Shown here: in pieces, positions 17,104 to 26,082 of the stretch | Position numbering within the stretch: position 1 is the first letter of the stretch | Layout: the number at the start of each line of letters is the position of its first letter | Notes under the pieces: model-generated | What the model was told of the DNA's origin: nothing | The model's input: only the letters and a program-made list of their open reading frames with translations | Database searches by the model: none | DNA from: Methanoregula sp. | Lineage (GTDB): Archaea > Halobacteriota > Methanomicrobia > Methanomicrobiales > Methanospirillaceae | DNA length: 64,000 bases | NCBI RefSeq assembly: GCF_028679125.1 | Contig: NZ_JAJRCG010000010.1 | Coordinates: forward strand, 1-64,000 | Direction of reading: 5' to 3' | Translations under genes and position numbers: made by a program

Positions 17104-18918
17104 ATGCACATGGGAGCACTTGCCGATATTGTCACCATCGCGAAGTGGGAGGTAAAAAAATCTCTCACCATGATGAGCCGTGACATGCTGCCGCTCGCCA
17201 TCATCCTCTTTGTCCTCTTAGTGGCCGTGACCGGTTTCTCCGCCCAGAGCGGTCTCCACCTCCAGGACGGGATGTACAATGTCGCGACCAACGACCAGGC
17301 CATCGCCTCGCTCCTTGCCTCCGACAACCGTTTCTCGGTCACCCTGCTCGACAACAATCCCCTCTGGGCCACCCGGGGATCATACGACCTGATCGTGATG
17401 GGCGGGCAGGTGATCCCGAGCGACACCGACAAGGGCCGGTCTGCGGTAAAGACCCTTGAGCGCGACTATGCCAAGTACATCAACAGCGTCTATACGAGGC
17501 AGGACGATCTCTTTGCCGCTTACCCGCTCTGGATCGATACGCAGAGCATCACGAGCGAACTCAGTTTCACGGCAACGCAGAGCGGCCAGCGCATCAGTGC
17601 CGCCCCGCCCCGGGGTCCCCCGGTGCCGGAGGGCACGATCGAGGAGATCGCGACCCCGTCCCCGACCCTCTCCATAACAGAAGAGGAACTCCGCGGACAG
17701 CTGGTCAAGTCCACGTCAAAAGACACCCAGATCTCGCGGTACACCGACGCCCTCTCGTCCGGCAGTTCCACGATGGGCACCTTCAAGACCCCGTCCCAGC
17801 TCTCCCCGCCCCTGCCGTTCGACTCGATCATCCTGGTCTTCGTCTTCATCTTCCCCCTCTACTTCACGAGCCAGTTCTTCATGATGAGCATCATGAACGA
17901 GCGGATCGAGCGAAAGGGCGAGATCCTGCTCTCGACACCGGTTGCGGCCTCGTCCATCATCATCGGCAAGATGCTCCCGTACTTCCTCGGGATGCTCGCG
18001 ATCTGTACCGCCCTCACGCTCTGGATCAAAGCGCCATGGCTGATCCTCCTCCCCCTGATCCCGGTGATCTTCTTCTTCCTTGCAAACGCGCTCATCATCG
18101 GGATGCTCGCCCGGAGCTTCAAGGAGCTCTCGTTTGTCTCGATCTTCTTCTCGACCGTTGCCACCTCGTACCTTTTCTTCCCGAGCATCTTTGCCAACGT
18201 CCACGTGATAAGTCTCATCTCGCCCCTGACCCTGATCGTCCTTACCATGCAGGGCTCCGCGTGGACGGCCGCCGATTACCTGTACTCAACCTCGCTCTTC
18301 TGGCTCACCGGGGCCGTGCTCTTCTACATCGCGGCGCGGAACTTCAAGGAGGAACGGCTCTTCTCTGAAAAGGGCCTCGTCACCCGCATGCGGGAGTTCC
18401 TCTCCGAGATCCTCTCGCGGAAGCACCCGTTCATCGCACTCTTCCTGATCTCGGGATTCACCATCCCGTTCGTCTTCATGGTGCAGATGATGTGCCTCGT
18501 GCTCTTCTTCAACCTGCCCATGCCGCTCTCGCTCGTCTGCCTTCTCCTCTTTGCGGCGCTGGTGGAGGAGATTGCAAAAGGCATCGGGATCTACACGCTC
18601 TATGCACGGGACCCGGGATTCTTCACGGCAAAGAACATCCTCATTGCCTGCGGGGCGACCGCGCTCGGCTTCCTTATTGGCGAGAAGCTCCTGCTCTTTG
18701 TCACGCTCGCGGAGATCTCGGACTCGGTCTTTGGCAGCATCCTCTTCCTTTCGCTGGGCTCGCTCTGGCTCCCGCTCCTCCTCCACTTTGTCTGTGTGCT
18801 GATCGTGGCCTGCTGCTTAAAGAAGTGGGGGGCACGCGGATTTGCTCCCGGTCTCGGCATCGCCATGGTCGTGCACTGTTGCTATAACCTCTACTTCATC
18901 CTGGGGTGGCTTGGATGA
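17104..18918 (+). CDS. ABC-2 permease fused to PrsW-like intramembrane protease domain
   Basis: A 604-residue membrane protein. Residues 1-410 form an ABC-2 permease: one N-terminal span, a large outer domain (about 60-240) and five to six spans, with NERIERKGEILLSTPV typical of NatB-type permeases. The remaining 190 residues are another hydrophobic domain with E488-E489-x2-K492, F523-x3-E527, H561 and H591-x3-N595. These are the spaced motifs of PrsW-type glutamic/metallo membrane proteases (compare CPBP: EExxxR, FxxxH, HxxxN). Start 17104 follows AAGGAG. The next permease overlaps its stop by ATGA. Confidence 0.8.
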   Translation: MHMGALADIVTIAKWEVKKSLTMMSRDMLPLAIILFVLLVAVTGFSAQSGLHLQDGMYNVATNDQAIASLLASDNRFSVTLLDNNPLWATRGSYDLIVMGGQVIPSDTDKGRSAVKTLERDYAKYINSVYTRQDDLFAAYPLWIDTQSITSELSFTATQSGQRISAAPPRGPPVPEGTIEEIATPSPTLSITEEELRGQLVKSTSKDTQISRYTDALSSGSSTMGTFKTPSQLSPPLPFDSIILVFVFIFPLYFTSQFFMMSIMNERIERKGEILLSTPVAASSIIIGKMLPYFLGMLAICTALTLWIKAPWLILLPLIPVIFFFLANALIIGMLARSFKELSFVSIFFSTVATSYLFFPSIFANVHVISLISPLTLIVLTMQGSAWTAADYLYSTSLFWLTGAVLFYIAARNFKEERLFSEKGLVTRMREFLSEILSRKHPFIALFLISGFTIPFVFMVQMMCLVLFFNLPMPLSLVCLLLFAALVEEIAKGIGIYTLYARDPGFFTAKNILIACGATALGFLIGEKLLLFVTLAEISDSVFGSILFLSLGSLWLPLLLHFVCVLIVACCLKKWGARGFAPGLGIAMVVHCCYNLYFILGWLG

Positions 18919-19994
18919 AATCGCGGCATCTCTCGATCATTGCAAAGAAGGAGTTCCGGGGGCTCCTCTCCGAGCGGACGATCCTGCTCGCGGTCCTGCT
19001 CCAGCTCTTTGTTGCGCTCTTCTCATCCTTCCTGATGGTAGGCCTGACCTCGATGTACGACCTGGCATCGCTCTCGAAGTACTCCCATTTCAGGTACAAT
19101 GTCGGGTACGCGGGGAACGATTCCCAGGTACTCTCTTACCTGTACGCAAGCCCGGACTTCCGGGTATACCGGATGGATCTCTCCACCGGTGTTGCAGCAT
19201 TGAAGGAGCGGAAACTCGCAGCGATGATATGGGTGCCGGATACCAGTCCCGATGCGCAGGAACCGGTCAAGATCACGTTGTATACGCTCCAGAACGATCT
19301 CCAGAGCGCGATCGTGGATGTGAAGCTCAAGGACATATTCCTGAGGTACGAGAAAGACCTCCGGCAGGTTCGTGCAGATCGGCTCAGCGAGCAGCCGATG
19401 CCGCTTGAGATTCCCCCTTCGCGCGGTGCAGGTGAGTTCTTCGAGTTCGTGTACGGCCTCCTGATCCCGCTGCTCGTCTTCATGCCGGCGATCATCGCCT
19501 CGGCCCTGATCATCGACCTGATCACGGAGGAATACCAGCACGACACGCTGGAGACGCTCGTCTCGACCCCGGTCACGTTCTCCGAGATGGTCTGGGGTAA
19601 GATCCTGGCCTGCGAGGTGCTCGTGCCCGTGCAGGCGGGGATCTGGCTGTTACTTCTTATGGTGAACGGTATCGCGATCCAGAACGCCGGGCTGATCCTC
19701 CTGCATGTCACGGTGAGTTCGATGGTGCTGATCCTGCTGGGGGCGCTCACCGCGCTCCATTACCGCGAGCGGACAGCGGCACAGTTCATCTTCTCAACCG
19801 CGCTCGTGGTCGTGATCCTCTTCTCGCTCGCGCTGCCGTCCAACCCGATGAACCTCCTGACCCGTCTTTCAGTGGGCATGGCCGGCACGGAACAATGGCT
19901 CGTGCTCGCAGTTGTTGCCGGTGTGGTGGTCCTCCTCGCGTATGCAACCCAGCGTTATGCGGAACGGATCAGCAGGATCAATCACACGGGATAA
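18915..19994 (+). CDS. ABC-2 type permease
   Basis: A 359-residue permease: N-terminal KKEFRGLLSERT motif before the first span, an outer domain at about 50-170, then five to six membrane helices beginning GLLIPLLVFMPAIIAS and the conserved EEYQHDTLETLVSTPV loop that contacts the ATPase. ATG 18915 overlaps the upstream stop codon (ATGA), so the GTG nine bases earlier is not needed. It is the second half of the heteromeric exporter with 17104-18918, powered by 16038-16928. Substrate unknown. Confidence 0.88.
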   Translation: MKSRHLSIIAKKEFRGLLSERTILLAVLLQLFVALFSSFLMVGLTSMYDLASLSKYSHFRYNVGYAGNDSQVLSYLYASPDFRVYRMDLSTGVAALKERKLAAMIWVPDTSPDAQEPVKITLYTLQNDLQSAIVDVKLKDIFLRYEKDLRQVRADRLSEQPMPLEIPPSRGAGEFFEFVYGLLIPLLVFMPAIIASALIIDLITEEYQHDTLETLVSTPVTFSEMVWGKILACEVLVPVQAGIWLLLLMVNGIAIQNAGLILLHVTVSSMVLILLGALTALHYRERTAAQFIFSTALVVVILFSLALPSNPMNLLTRLSVGMAGTEQWLVLAVVAGVVVLLAYATQRYAERISRINHTG

Positions 19995-20028
19995 ACCGGA
20001 ATTAAAAAGGGAACGGGATTATGCCGGT

Positions 20029-20514
20029 TCAGTACGTGAGGGTAAGGAGTGGCTGGTCGAGCGTCTTGTAGGTCCTGCCCGCGCTCGTTACGAAGACTTC
20101 AACCCGGTCGCTGCCGCTGCCCCGCGTTCCCTGGACGATGAGTTCATCCCCGCGTCGGGGTCTCCTCTCGTTGTCGTTCAGGTATTTTTCGATGACCTCC
20201 CCGTTGGCAAGGGTCACTTTCAACAGGATATTCTGGACAAACGCCTCCCCCTTGCCACCATTGTAGAGAAGATGAATGGTAAAGTCGGGACGCTCCTTGC
20301 TCACCTGGAGGTCCACGTACTGCTCGGCCGGCAGCGTCTCTACCTGGACCGGGGTTGCGACAACTGCTGAAATAGTTGCGGTGGAAGAGACGGTGGTCTG
20401 GGGCAGGGAGGTTTCTACGGGATTGATCTCTGCCTGTGTCGGGCTCGTGCAGCCGGCAGCAAGCGCACAGAGCACGAGTCCTGCCAGGACTGCAGGAATC
20501 AGGGCATAGTTCAT
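20029..20514 (-). CDS. Lipoprotein of unknown function
   Basis: A 161-residue protein with a lipoprotein signal peptide: hydrophobic core from residue 5 to 20 and lipobox LAAGC, so the cysteine at about residue 22 should carry lipid. A Thr/Ser-rich tether is followed by a beta-rich domain (FTIHLLYNGGKGEAFVQNI, LKVTLANGEVIEKYL) that looks like a small Ig-like fold. Start 20514 is chosen because AAGGA lies just upstream; the ATG five codons earlier contains that site. No family recognised. Confidence 0.7.
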   Translation of the reverse strand: MNYALIPAVLAGLVLCALAAGCTSPTQAEINPVETSLPQTTVSSTATISAVVATPVQVETLPAEQYVDLQVSKERPDFTIHLLYNGGKGEAFVQNILLKVTLANGEVIEKYLNDNERRPRRGDELIVQGTRGSGSDRVEVFVTSAGRTYKTLDQPLLTLTY

Positions 20515-20703
20515 GCAGATTCCTTGCATGTACTCGTATTACAGATTTGTGCTCCACTGCGTACGCATATCTCCGCGCCGATATCTCTCCCTGAAACCCA
20601 TAATAAAAACGATGCCTGAAGGAAAAACGCGTAAAATATCAGGAAAGAACAGTTAAATTAAAAAGGACACCCGGTTTAACTTTACGTATCAGGAGTACAT
20701 TGA

Positions 20704-21312
20704 ATGTTCTGTCCTAAATGTGGAAAAGAGACTGATGCCTCCGGCAAATTCTGCCAGTGGTGCGGGGCCGACATAGAGTCTGTCCAGTCGAGACCCGTGG
20801 CCGTTCCGGAAGAAGACGAGGGGCCTGAGGTCGGGGTTTATGCAGGTCTGGGCAGGAGGCTTATTGCATTCATTGTTGATATCATCCTCATTGTGCTGTT
20901 CGATCTGGTGCTTGCAGGAACCCTCGGTCTCTTCCGGGGATTCCAGAACCTGTATTTCTACGCGTTCCAGCATGTGCCGGCCTCTGAACTGACAACCGAG
21001 GGAACAACGGCTGCACTGATGAGTTCGATTGTTGCAGCGTATGGCCTCACACTCATCGTTGTCCCGTGGGTTTACTACGCGGGCTTTGAATCTTCCCGCA
21101 GCCAGGCAACTCCCGGCAAGGTTCTCATGAAACTCGTAGTCACGGATCTCGAAGGGAATAAAGCAACCTTTGCCCGGACCTCTCTCCGCTTTTTCTGGAA
21201 ATACGTATCAACCCTGATCATCTTCATCGGCTTCATCATGATCGGGTTCACGAAGAAGCACCAGGGGCTTCACGACAAGCTCTCGGGATGCTATGTACTC
21301 CTTCAGGACTGA
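20704..21312 (+). CDS. Zinc-ribbon RDD-family membrane protein
   Basis: A 202-residue protein. Residues 1-25 form a zinc ribbon (CPKCGK...CQWCG). An RDD domain follows: GLGRRLIAFIVDIIL at the first span, two more spans, and the late QATPGKVLMKLVVTD and RTSLRFFWKY motifs. Such proteins are cytosol-facing zinc ribbons on a three- to four-span RDD bundle; RDD proteins are linked to membrane transport or stress, but function is not established. A run of eight T lies 13 bases after the stop. Confidence 0.85.
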   Translation: MFCPKCGKETDASGKFCQWCGADIESVQSRPVAVPEEDEGPEVGVYAGLGRRLIAFIVDIILIVLFDLVLAGTLGLFRGFQNLYFYAFQHVPASELTTEGTTAALMSSIVAAYGLTLIVVPWVYYAGFESSRSQATPGKVLMKLVVTDLEGNKATFARTSLRFFWKYVSTLIIFIGFIMIGFTKKHQGLHDKLSGCYVLLQD

Positions 21313-21404
21313 ATAATCCAATCTTTTTTTCCGCTCGTCTTCCTTCAACTCTCTCCTGCAGATTACCTGCTCTGTCGCTGCACTTCGCTGTTATTCCCTC
21401 CTCA

Positions 21405-21659
21405 TTACTTGTACCGGAACTTCAGGAACAGGAGGACGAGGATCAGGAGAAACGTGATCATGTTGGCGGCGATAACGGGCAGGGAGCTGACCCAGAATCC
21501 ATAGACTGTCCAGAGCAGGACACCCACAGCAAAGAGCACGAGCATGGCAAGCGAGAGGTCCCGGGTCTCTTTCATCTTCCATGCCCTGGCCACCTGCGGT
21601 ATGAACGAAATGGTGGTGAGGGTACCTGCGATATAGCCGACAATGAGGATGGTATCCAT
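21405..21659 (-). CDS. SemiSWEET/PQ-loop membrane protein
   Basis: An 84-residue, three-helix protein: VGYIAGTLTTISFIPQVARAWKM contains the PQ motif at the end of helix 1, TRDLSLAMLVLFAVG forms helix 2, and helix 3 ends in basic residues. Length and motif fit the SemiSWEET family, which dimerises to carry sugars or other small solutes. Substrate cannot be read from context. Confidence 0.85.
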   Translation of the reverse strand: MDTILIVGYIAGTLTTISFIPQVARAWKMKETRDLSLAMLVLFAVGVLLWTVYGFWVSSLPVIAANMITFLLILVLLFLKFRYK

Positions 21660-21719
21660 GATTGCTCTCCTTACCGGTTCTCTTTACGACCCATTATACT
21701 GGTTGCATCTCTCTCGTGT

Positions 21720-22130
21720 TCATACCGGAAACGGCTCGGGCGAGAACTGGTCTGCTGCAACAAGCCATTTCCGCCCTTCCTTCACCAGGAAGAACATATC
21801 CCTGCCGTGCATCACCTGTTTTTCAGCGCCCATGGCAAACGTGATCGAGAAGAGGTACGTAACCACGGCACATTTTCCGCCGGCATAGATCTGCACCGTG
21901 TGATCGGTCTCCTTCCATTCGTGGATAACGGTTGCTTCTGCAAAACTCCTCCAGCCGGCAACGTACGCCTCCCGTCCAAGAAGCCGGCCGGGGGTTGTCG
22001 GCACGATTGCCACCACATCCGGATGCAGATACGTCCGGAACTGTTCTTCATGCCACCCTGAGGTCCAGCACGCGTTCATCTCACGGATCATGGTCTCGAT
22101 TTCGTGTTTCTTTACTGTATCGTCCATCAT
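21720..22130 (-). CDS. SnoaL/NTF2-like (DUF4440-type) protein
   Basis: A 136-residue cone-shaped NTF2-fold protein: the N-terminal helix contains MIREMNACWTSG, followed by YLHPDVVAIVPTTPG, a middle helix GREAYVAGWRSF and the final strands VVTYLFSITF and HGRDMFFLVKEGRKWLV. Such proteins act as isomerases, hydrolases or ligand carriers, and this one has no diagnostic catalytic residue. GGAG before two adjacent ATGs (22130, 22127) sets the start; the GTG seven codons earlier is less likely. Confidence 0.75.
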   Translation of the reverse strand: MMDDTVKKHEIETMIREMNACWTSGWHEEQFRTYLHPDVVAIVPTTPGRLLGREAYVAGWRSFAEATVIHEWKETDHTVQIYAGGKCAVVTYLFSITFAMGAEKQVMHGRDMFFLVKEGRKWLVAADQFSPEPFPV

Positions 22131-22238
22131 ACTCTCCGGATCAACAGACACGGTGCGCAGGTAAAAAAGGACCGGGGCGCACAGTGCGAAAGTGTGAATA
22201 AAAAAAGGGAGCAGAACATCACGCAGGATGTTTCACGC

Positions 22239-23045
22239 TCACTTCCGGGCGGTTGCCTTGAAGAAGGTGTAACAGAAGACGCCGTCATCTCCGGCAGTGC
22301 GGTTGAGTGCGGCAATTCCCCGCTCCCATGCATCCCGGCTCATCAGTCCCTGCTCCAGAACTGCCGGCCCCACGCCTTCGACCATGGCCGTGAACGTCAT
22401 TTTCGTAAACCCTTCTACCAGCGTCGGCCGGGATGCGTCCACGTACACCATCCGGGGCGATACACGGACATCCAGGTACCCGGCACTGCACAACAGCGGG
22501 TAGAGTTCGCGGCCGATGAGGGCATTGCCGCCCATCTTTTGCTGGAGTGTCACGAGGCATTGCACCGCCCGGCGTGCGTCTTCGTTCTCCGGGTGGAAGA
22601 ATGCTGAACCGTGATCTCCCTCGATTACGGTGATGGTGCCTCCGTCTTTCAGGAGGGGTCGGAGCTGTTCGAGTGCCCGCTCTGGTTCTGCGAGATGTTC
22701 CAGCACGAAACAGAGGAAGATATGATCGAAACCGGCAGGTTCAAACGGAAGATGAAAGATATCCGCCTGCTGGAAGGTCACCGTCGTGATCCCATCATTT
22801 CGGATTGTTTCTTCTGCCTGTTTCAGGGAATCGGCCGAGATGTCGATTGATGTGAAGAGAGCATGCGGGCTGTTCTTTGCAAGGATCGCGGTCTGGGCGC
22901 CGATACCGCAGCCCACCTCCAGAACCCGCGAACCTGCCGGGTACCGGATGTCATCGTGAAGGAGATTCGTGAGGGTCTGCGCCTGGTCAGCTAACCGTTC
23001 AGACTCGCGGGGCGAGTAGCCGTGGACATACGTGTTTTCTGACAT
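22239..23045 (-). CDS. Class I SAM-dependent methyltransferase
   Basis: A 268-residue methyltransferase. Motif I is RVLEVGCGIGAQT, the acidic end of strand 2 is TSIDIS, and motif IV/post-IV is FDHIFLCFVLEHL followed by LLKDGGTITVIEGDHGS. The N terminus (YSPRESERLADQAQTL) resembles small-molecule methyltransferases of the UbiE/COQ5 type. Substrate unknown. It is followed by a convergent or same-strand set of unrelated small genes, with no operon partner. Confidence 0.82.
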   Translation of the reverse strand: MSENTYVHGYSPRESERLADQAQTLTNLLHDDIRYPAGSRVLEVGCGIGAQTAILAKNSPHALFTSIDISADSLKQAEETIRNDGITTVTFQQADIFHLPFEPAGFDHIFLCFVLEHLAEPERALEQLRPLLKDGGTITVIEGDHGSAFFHPENEDARRAVQCLVTLQQKMGGNALIGRELYPLLCSAGYLDVRVSPRMVYVDASRPTLVEGFTKMTFTAMVEGVGPAVLEQGLMSRDAWERGIAALNRTAGDDGVFCYTFFKATARK

Positions 23046-23537
23046 GGAATTGTGAGTGCTCCGTAACCGGGGATGCAGGGGAATCCTGCCCCGAGGTGCT
23101 GTACAAAGTTGAACTTAAATGTTCAAAAATGTACGCTATACAATGTGCAGAACCTGATTGAGAGTAAAAAGAGTAATGAATAATTCGTGCAAAACAAGGC
23201 CAGGGCCGAGATTTGAACCCGGGTCGAGGGATCCACAGCCCCTTAGGATAACCAGACTACCCTACCCTGGCAGATGTTCTTTTTACATTTGCACCGGACT
23301 CTCATTAATCTTCCGCGTACACCTGGCACCGGGACCGTATGTGCGGCGTGAAACGAACGGTGTTTTCGGTTGTGTCCATGAGGTGATTATTAATAGTGTC
23401 AGGCGTCCATTACATATCAGGTGGCTCTGAACTTTCTTTCCTGACGATGAGGCGCGCCGGCATGGGGGCGCGGGCACACAGGAGCAGGGGATTTTTACCC
23501 GGAACCAGAGCTTTGACGATACGGGGGTGGCAGGATT
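23046..23537. other. Intergenic region with tRNA-His and the infB leader
   Basis: About 490 bases. It holds the promoter of the leftward methyltransferase, the tRNA-His gene (23199-23271) and about 265 bases upstream of infB. Short open frames here have no coding character. No convincing C/D or H/ACA RNA was found in the infB leader. Confidence 0.5.
23199..23271 (-). tRNA. tRNA-His (GTG)
   Basis: On the minus strand the sequence folds into a full cloverleaf: acceptor GCCAGGG/CCCTGGC, anticodon stem AGGGG/TCCCT with loop CTGTGGA, anticodon GTG, T-loop GTTCAAATC. The base after the acceptor stem is C73, the histidine discriminator. The base at -1 is T in the DNA, so the G-1 needed by HisRS is not encoded and CCA is not encoded either. 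No intron. Confidence 0.92.
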
Positions 23538-25316
23538 ATGGCAGAGAACCCGAAGATCAGGACGCCGATTGTCTGCGTTATGGGGCATGTGGATCATGGC
23601 AAGACCTCCCTCCTCGACCGGATACGGGGTTCATCGGTCGTGAGTTCCGAGGCCGGCGCCATCACCCAGCACATCGGTGCAACCATCGTCCCTATCGAAG
23701 CGATACGGAAACTGAGCGGCTCGATGGAGAAAGTGCCGATCAATATCCCCGGCCTCCTTTTTATCGATACACCGGGTCACCATGCATTCACCACCCTCCG
23801 GGCCCGCGGCGGAGCGCTCGCGGACATGGCAATCCTCGTGGTTGACATCAACCAGGGATTCCAGCCCCAGACCATTGAGGCGCTCCAGATCCTCCGGAAC
23901 TGCAAGACGCCGTTTGTGATTGCCGCGACCAAGATCGACCGCATCCACGGCTGGCGCGTCAACGAGAACGAATCTTTCCTCTCCTCGTTTGCGAAACAGA
24001 ACGAACGCGTGCAGGGCGATGTCGAGAACAAGACCTACGAGATCGTGGGCAAACTCTCCGAGCTGGATTTCTCCGCGGACCGTTTCGACCGGGTAGCCGA
24101 CTTCCAGCGCAACCTCGCCATCGTACCGGTGAGTGCCCATACCGGCGAGGGGATACCGGATCTCCTTCTCGTTATGATCGGTCTCGCCCAGCGGTACATG
24201 GGTGATGCGCTCAAACTCGCAGTGGAGGGGCCGGGCGCCGGGACGGTTCTCGAGGTCAAGGAAGAGCGGGGACTCGGGACCACGCTTGATGTGATCCTGT
24301 ACGACGGCACGCTCGCGATTGGCGACGAGATTGCCGTGGCAACGCAAGGCGATGTCATCGTGACCAAAGTGCGGTCACTCTTAAAACCCCGGCCCATGAA
24401 GGAGATCCTTGTGGAAGACCGGTTCGAACGGGTGAAATCCGTTGCCGCTGCCGCGGGAATCAAGGTAACCGCTCCGAATCTCGAAGGTGTGATCGCCGGT
24501 TCCCCGTTCTTTGTGATCCGGGGAAACCGGGATGAGGTCGAGGCAAAGATCAAGAAAGAGATGACCGAGATCCACGTGAACCTTGCCGATGAAGGGATCG
24601 TGATCAAGGCCGATACGATCGGAGCCCTTGAAGCCCTCTGCAAGGAGCTTGAGTCAAAAGAGATCGGGGTGATGCGGGCGGAAGTCGGCCCGGTAAGCCG
24701 GCTCGATCTCGTGGAGACTGAGACTATCAAGAACCCGACGCACCGCGTGCTGCTCTCGTTCAACACGCCCATCCTCCCGGATGCCGCGGAGATGATCAAA
24801 GACCCCCTCTATACACTGGTCAAGGTCTTTGACGGGAAGGTCATTTACCAACTGATCGACCAGTATGTTGAATACCGGGACGAGCAGAAACGCCTGCAGG
24901 AGAAGCAGCGGTTCGAGCATGTCGTGATGCCGGCAAAGATCCGGCTCCTGCCGGACTGTGTCTTCCGCCAGAGCAACCCGGCTGTGGTCGGGGTGCGGGT
25001 GCTGGGCGGCAAGCTGCGCAGCGATGTGAACCTGATCAAACTGGACGGCAAGAAGGTTGGCCATCTCAAGGCTATGCAGCTCCGGCAGGAAACGATCCGC
25101 GAGGCTGACGCAGGGCTCGAGATTGCCATATCCATTGAAGGGGCAACCGTTGGCAGGCAGATCAGCGTCGGGGACGACCTGTACGTGGACATCCCTGAGC
25201 GCCATGTCAAGGTCCTGGAAAAAGAGATGATCAAGACCCTGAATGTCAGCACCCAGGAGATCCTTGCGGAGTACACCGCGATGCGGCGCAAAGGCGATCC
25301 CTTCTGGGGCAAGTAA
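23538..25316 (+). CDS. infB: Translation initiation factor aIF5B
   Basis: A 592-residue archaeal IF5B, the GTPase that joins the ribosomal subunits and helps place initiator tRNA. G1 is GHVDHGKT at residues 16-23, G3 DTPGH near 76, G4 TKID near 131, followed by the beta-barrel domain II (GTVLEVKEERGLGTT), the domain III alpha/beta fold and the long-helix domain IV. Its length is normal for archaea, with no N-terminal bacterial extension. S6e follows 153 bases downstream on the same strand, a common archaeal neighbour pair. Confidence 0.97.
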   Translation: MAENPKIRTPIVCVMGHVDHGKTSLLDRIRGSSVVSSEAGAITQHIGATIVPIEAIRKLSGSMEKVPINIPGLLFIDTPGHHAFTTLRARGGALADMAILVVDINQGFQPQTIEALQILRNCKTPFVIAATKIDRIHGWRVNENESFLSSFAKQNERVQGDVENKTYEIVGKLSELDFSADRFDRVADFQRNLAIVPVSAHTGEGIPDLLLVMIGLAQRYMGDALKLAVEGPGAGTVLEVKEERGLGTTLDVILYDGTLAIGDEIAVATQGDVIVTKVRSLLKPRPMKEILVEDRFERVKSVAAAAGIKVTAPNLEGVIAGSPFFVIRGNRDEVEAKIKKEMTEIHVNLADEGIVIKADTIGALEALCKELESKEIGVMRAEVGPVSRLDLVETETIKNPTHRVLLSFNTPILPDAAEMIKDPLYTLVKVFDGKVIYQLIDQYVEYRDEQKRLQEKQRFEHVVMPAKIRLLPDCVFRQSNPAVVGVRVLGGKLRSDVNLIKLDGKKVGHLKAMQLRQETIREADAGLEIAISIEGATVGRQISVGDDLYVDIPERHVKVLEKEMIKTLNVSTQEILAEYTAMRRKGDPFWGK

Positions 25317-25342
25317 CCGTTTCCGGCCTGAAGGTGACGCGA

Positions 25343-25442
25343 GGGTTTAATAGCGTACCAGTAGAATAAAATGGGTACTTCTCGTGGGCAGGCGAATCTG
25401 CCAGCAGCCGGAGACGTGAAAAGCCCGGATCCCGGGTTTTTT
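25343..25442 (+). ncRNA. Possible small structured RNA or S6e leader between infB and rps6e
   Basis: A TATA-like GGGTTTAATAG lies at 25343-25353. About 35 bases later there is a hairpin GGCAG/CTGCC (25387-25402), and then a 9-bp stem AAAGCCCGG/CCGGGTTTT with loop ATC that runs straight into a T run ending at 25442. The layout (promoter, hairpin, terminator-like hairpin) would fit an independent RNA of about 65-75 nt, or an attenuator in the S6e leader. It matches no RNA family I recognise. Confidence 0.3.
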
Positions 25443-25469
25443 AGGATAAAACAATAGGAAGAATCAGGT

Positions 25470-25910
25470 ATGGTTGAGTTTAAAGTCGTTGTATCAGACC
25501 CCAAGACCGGTCGCGCCTATAATGTTGATGCCAGTGGCGGCGCCGCAGGTGCAATCGTGGGCAAGAGTATCGGTGACGAATTTGAAGCAGGCTCACTCGG
25601 GCTCGCGGGTTATAAGATCCAGATCACCGGCGCATCCGACCAGACCGGGATCACGGCAAAGAAAGGCCTTCCCGGTGCAGGGCGCAAGAAACTGCTCCTT
25701 GCCGGCGGGATTGGGTTCCACCCGACCATGGAGGGGGAGCGCCGCAGGAAGACGATCCGCGCAAGCGAGATCACCCAGGATTTCGTGCAGATCAATACCC
25801 GTGTCACGGTATACGGAGAGAAATCCTTAGATGAACTCTTCCCGAAAGTCGAGGGAGCCAAGAAGGAAGAGAAGAAGTCCGCACCCAAGGCACGGGTCGG
25901 CAAGAAATAA
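25470..25910 (+). CDS. rps6e: 30S ribosomal protein S6e
   Basis: A 146-residue S6e: the N terminus FKVVVSDPKTGRAYNVDASG, then GKSIGDEF, GYKIQITGASDQTG, and the conserved GERRRKTIRASEIT. The C terminus is a short lysine-rich tail (KKEEKKSAPKARVGKK). Archaeal S6e is shorter than the eukaryotic form and lacks the phosphorylated tail. AGGAAG lies about ten bases before the ATG. Confidence 0.97.
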   Translation: MVEFKVVVSDPKTGRAYNVDASGGAAGAIVGKSIGDEFEAGSLGLAGYKIQITGASDQTGITAKKGLPGAGRKKLLLAGGIGFHPTMEGERRRKTIRASEITQDFVQINTRVTVYGEKSLDELFPKVEGAKKEEKKSAPKARVGKK

Positions 25911-25916
25911 CATAAT

Positions 25917-25924
25917 CTCTTTTT
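25917..25924 (+). terminator. T-rich terminator after rps6e
   Basis: TCTCTTTTT follows the S6e stop by a few bases, an oligo-T tract of the kind that ends archaeal transcripts. Confidence 0.45.
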
Positions 25925-26082
25925 CGCTTATTTCATTGCGCCTGCATACGTGTGCGGTTTTTCACCGTGGCTGTAACGGTGAAGATGCAGTCATTGCGAC
26001 ATCGTCCATCACATTACTTGGATAATGTATAGTGTTTTTATCCGGATAATCTGGAAAACACCGGAAAAACAGTAAAAAAGGA

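Noticed and set aside
25420..25442. Riboswitch between infB and rps6e
   Set aside because: There is no ligand-binding core that I recognise, only two simple hairpins. Reported instead as a possible small RNA or attenuator.
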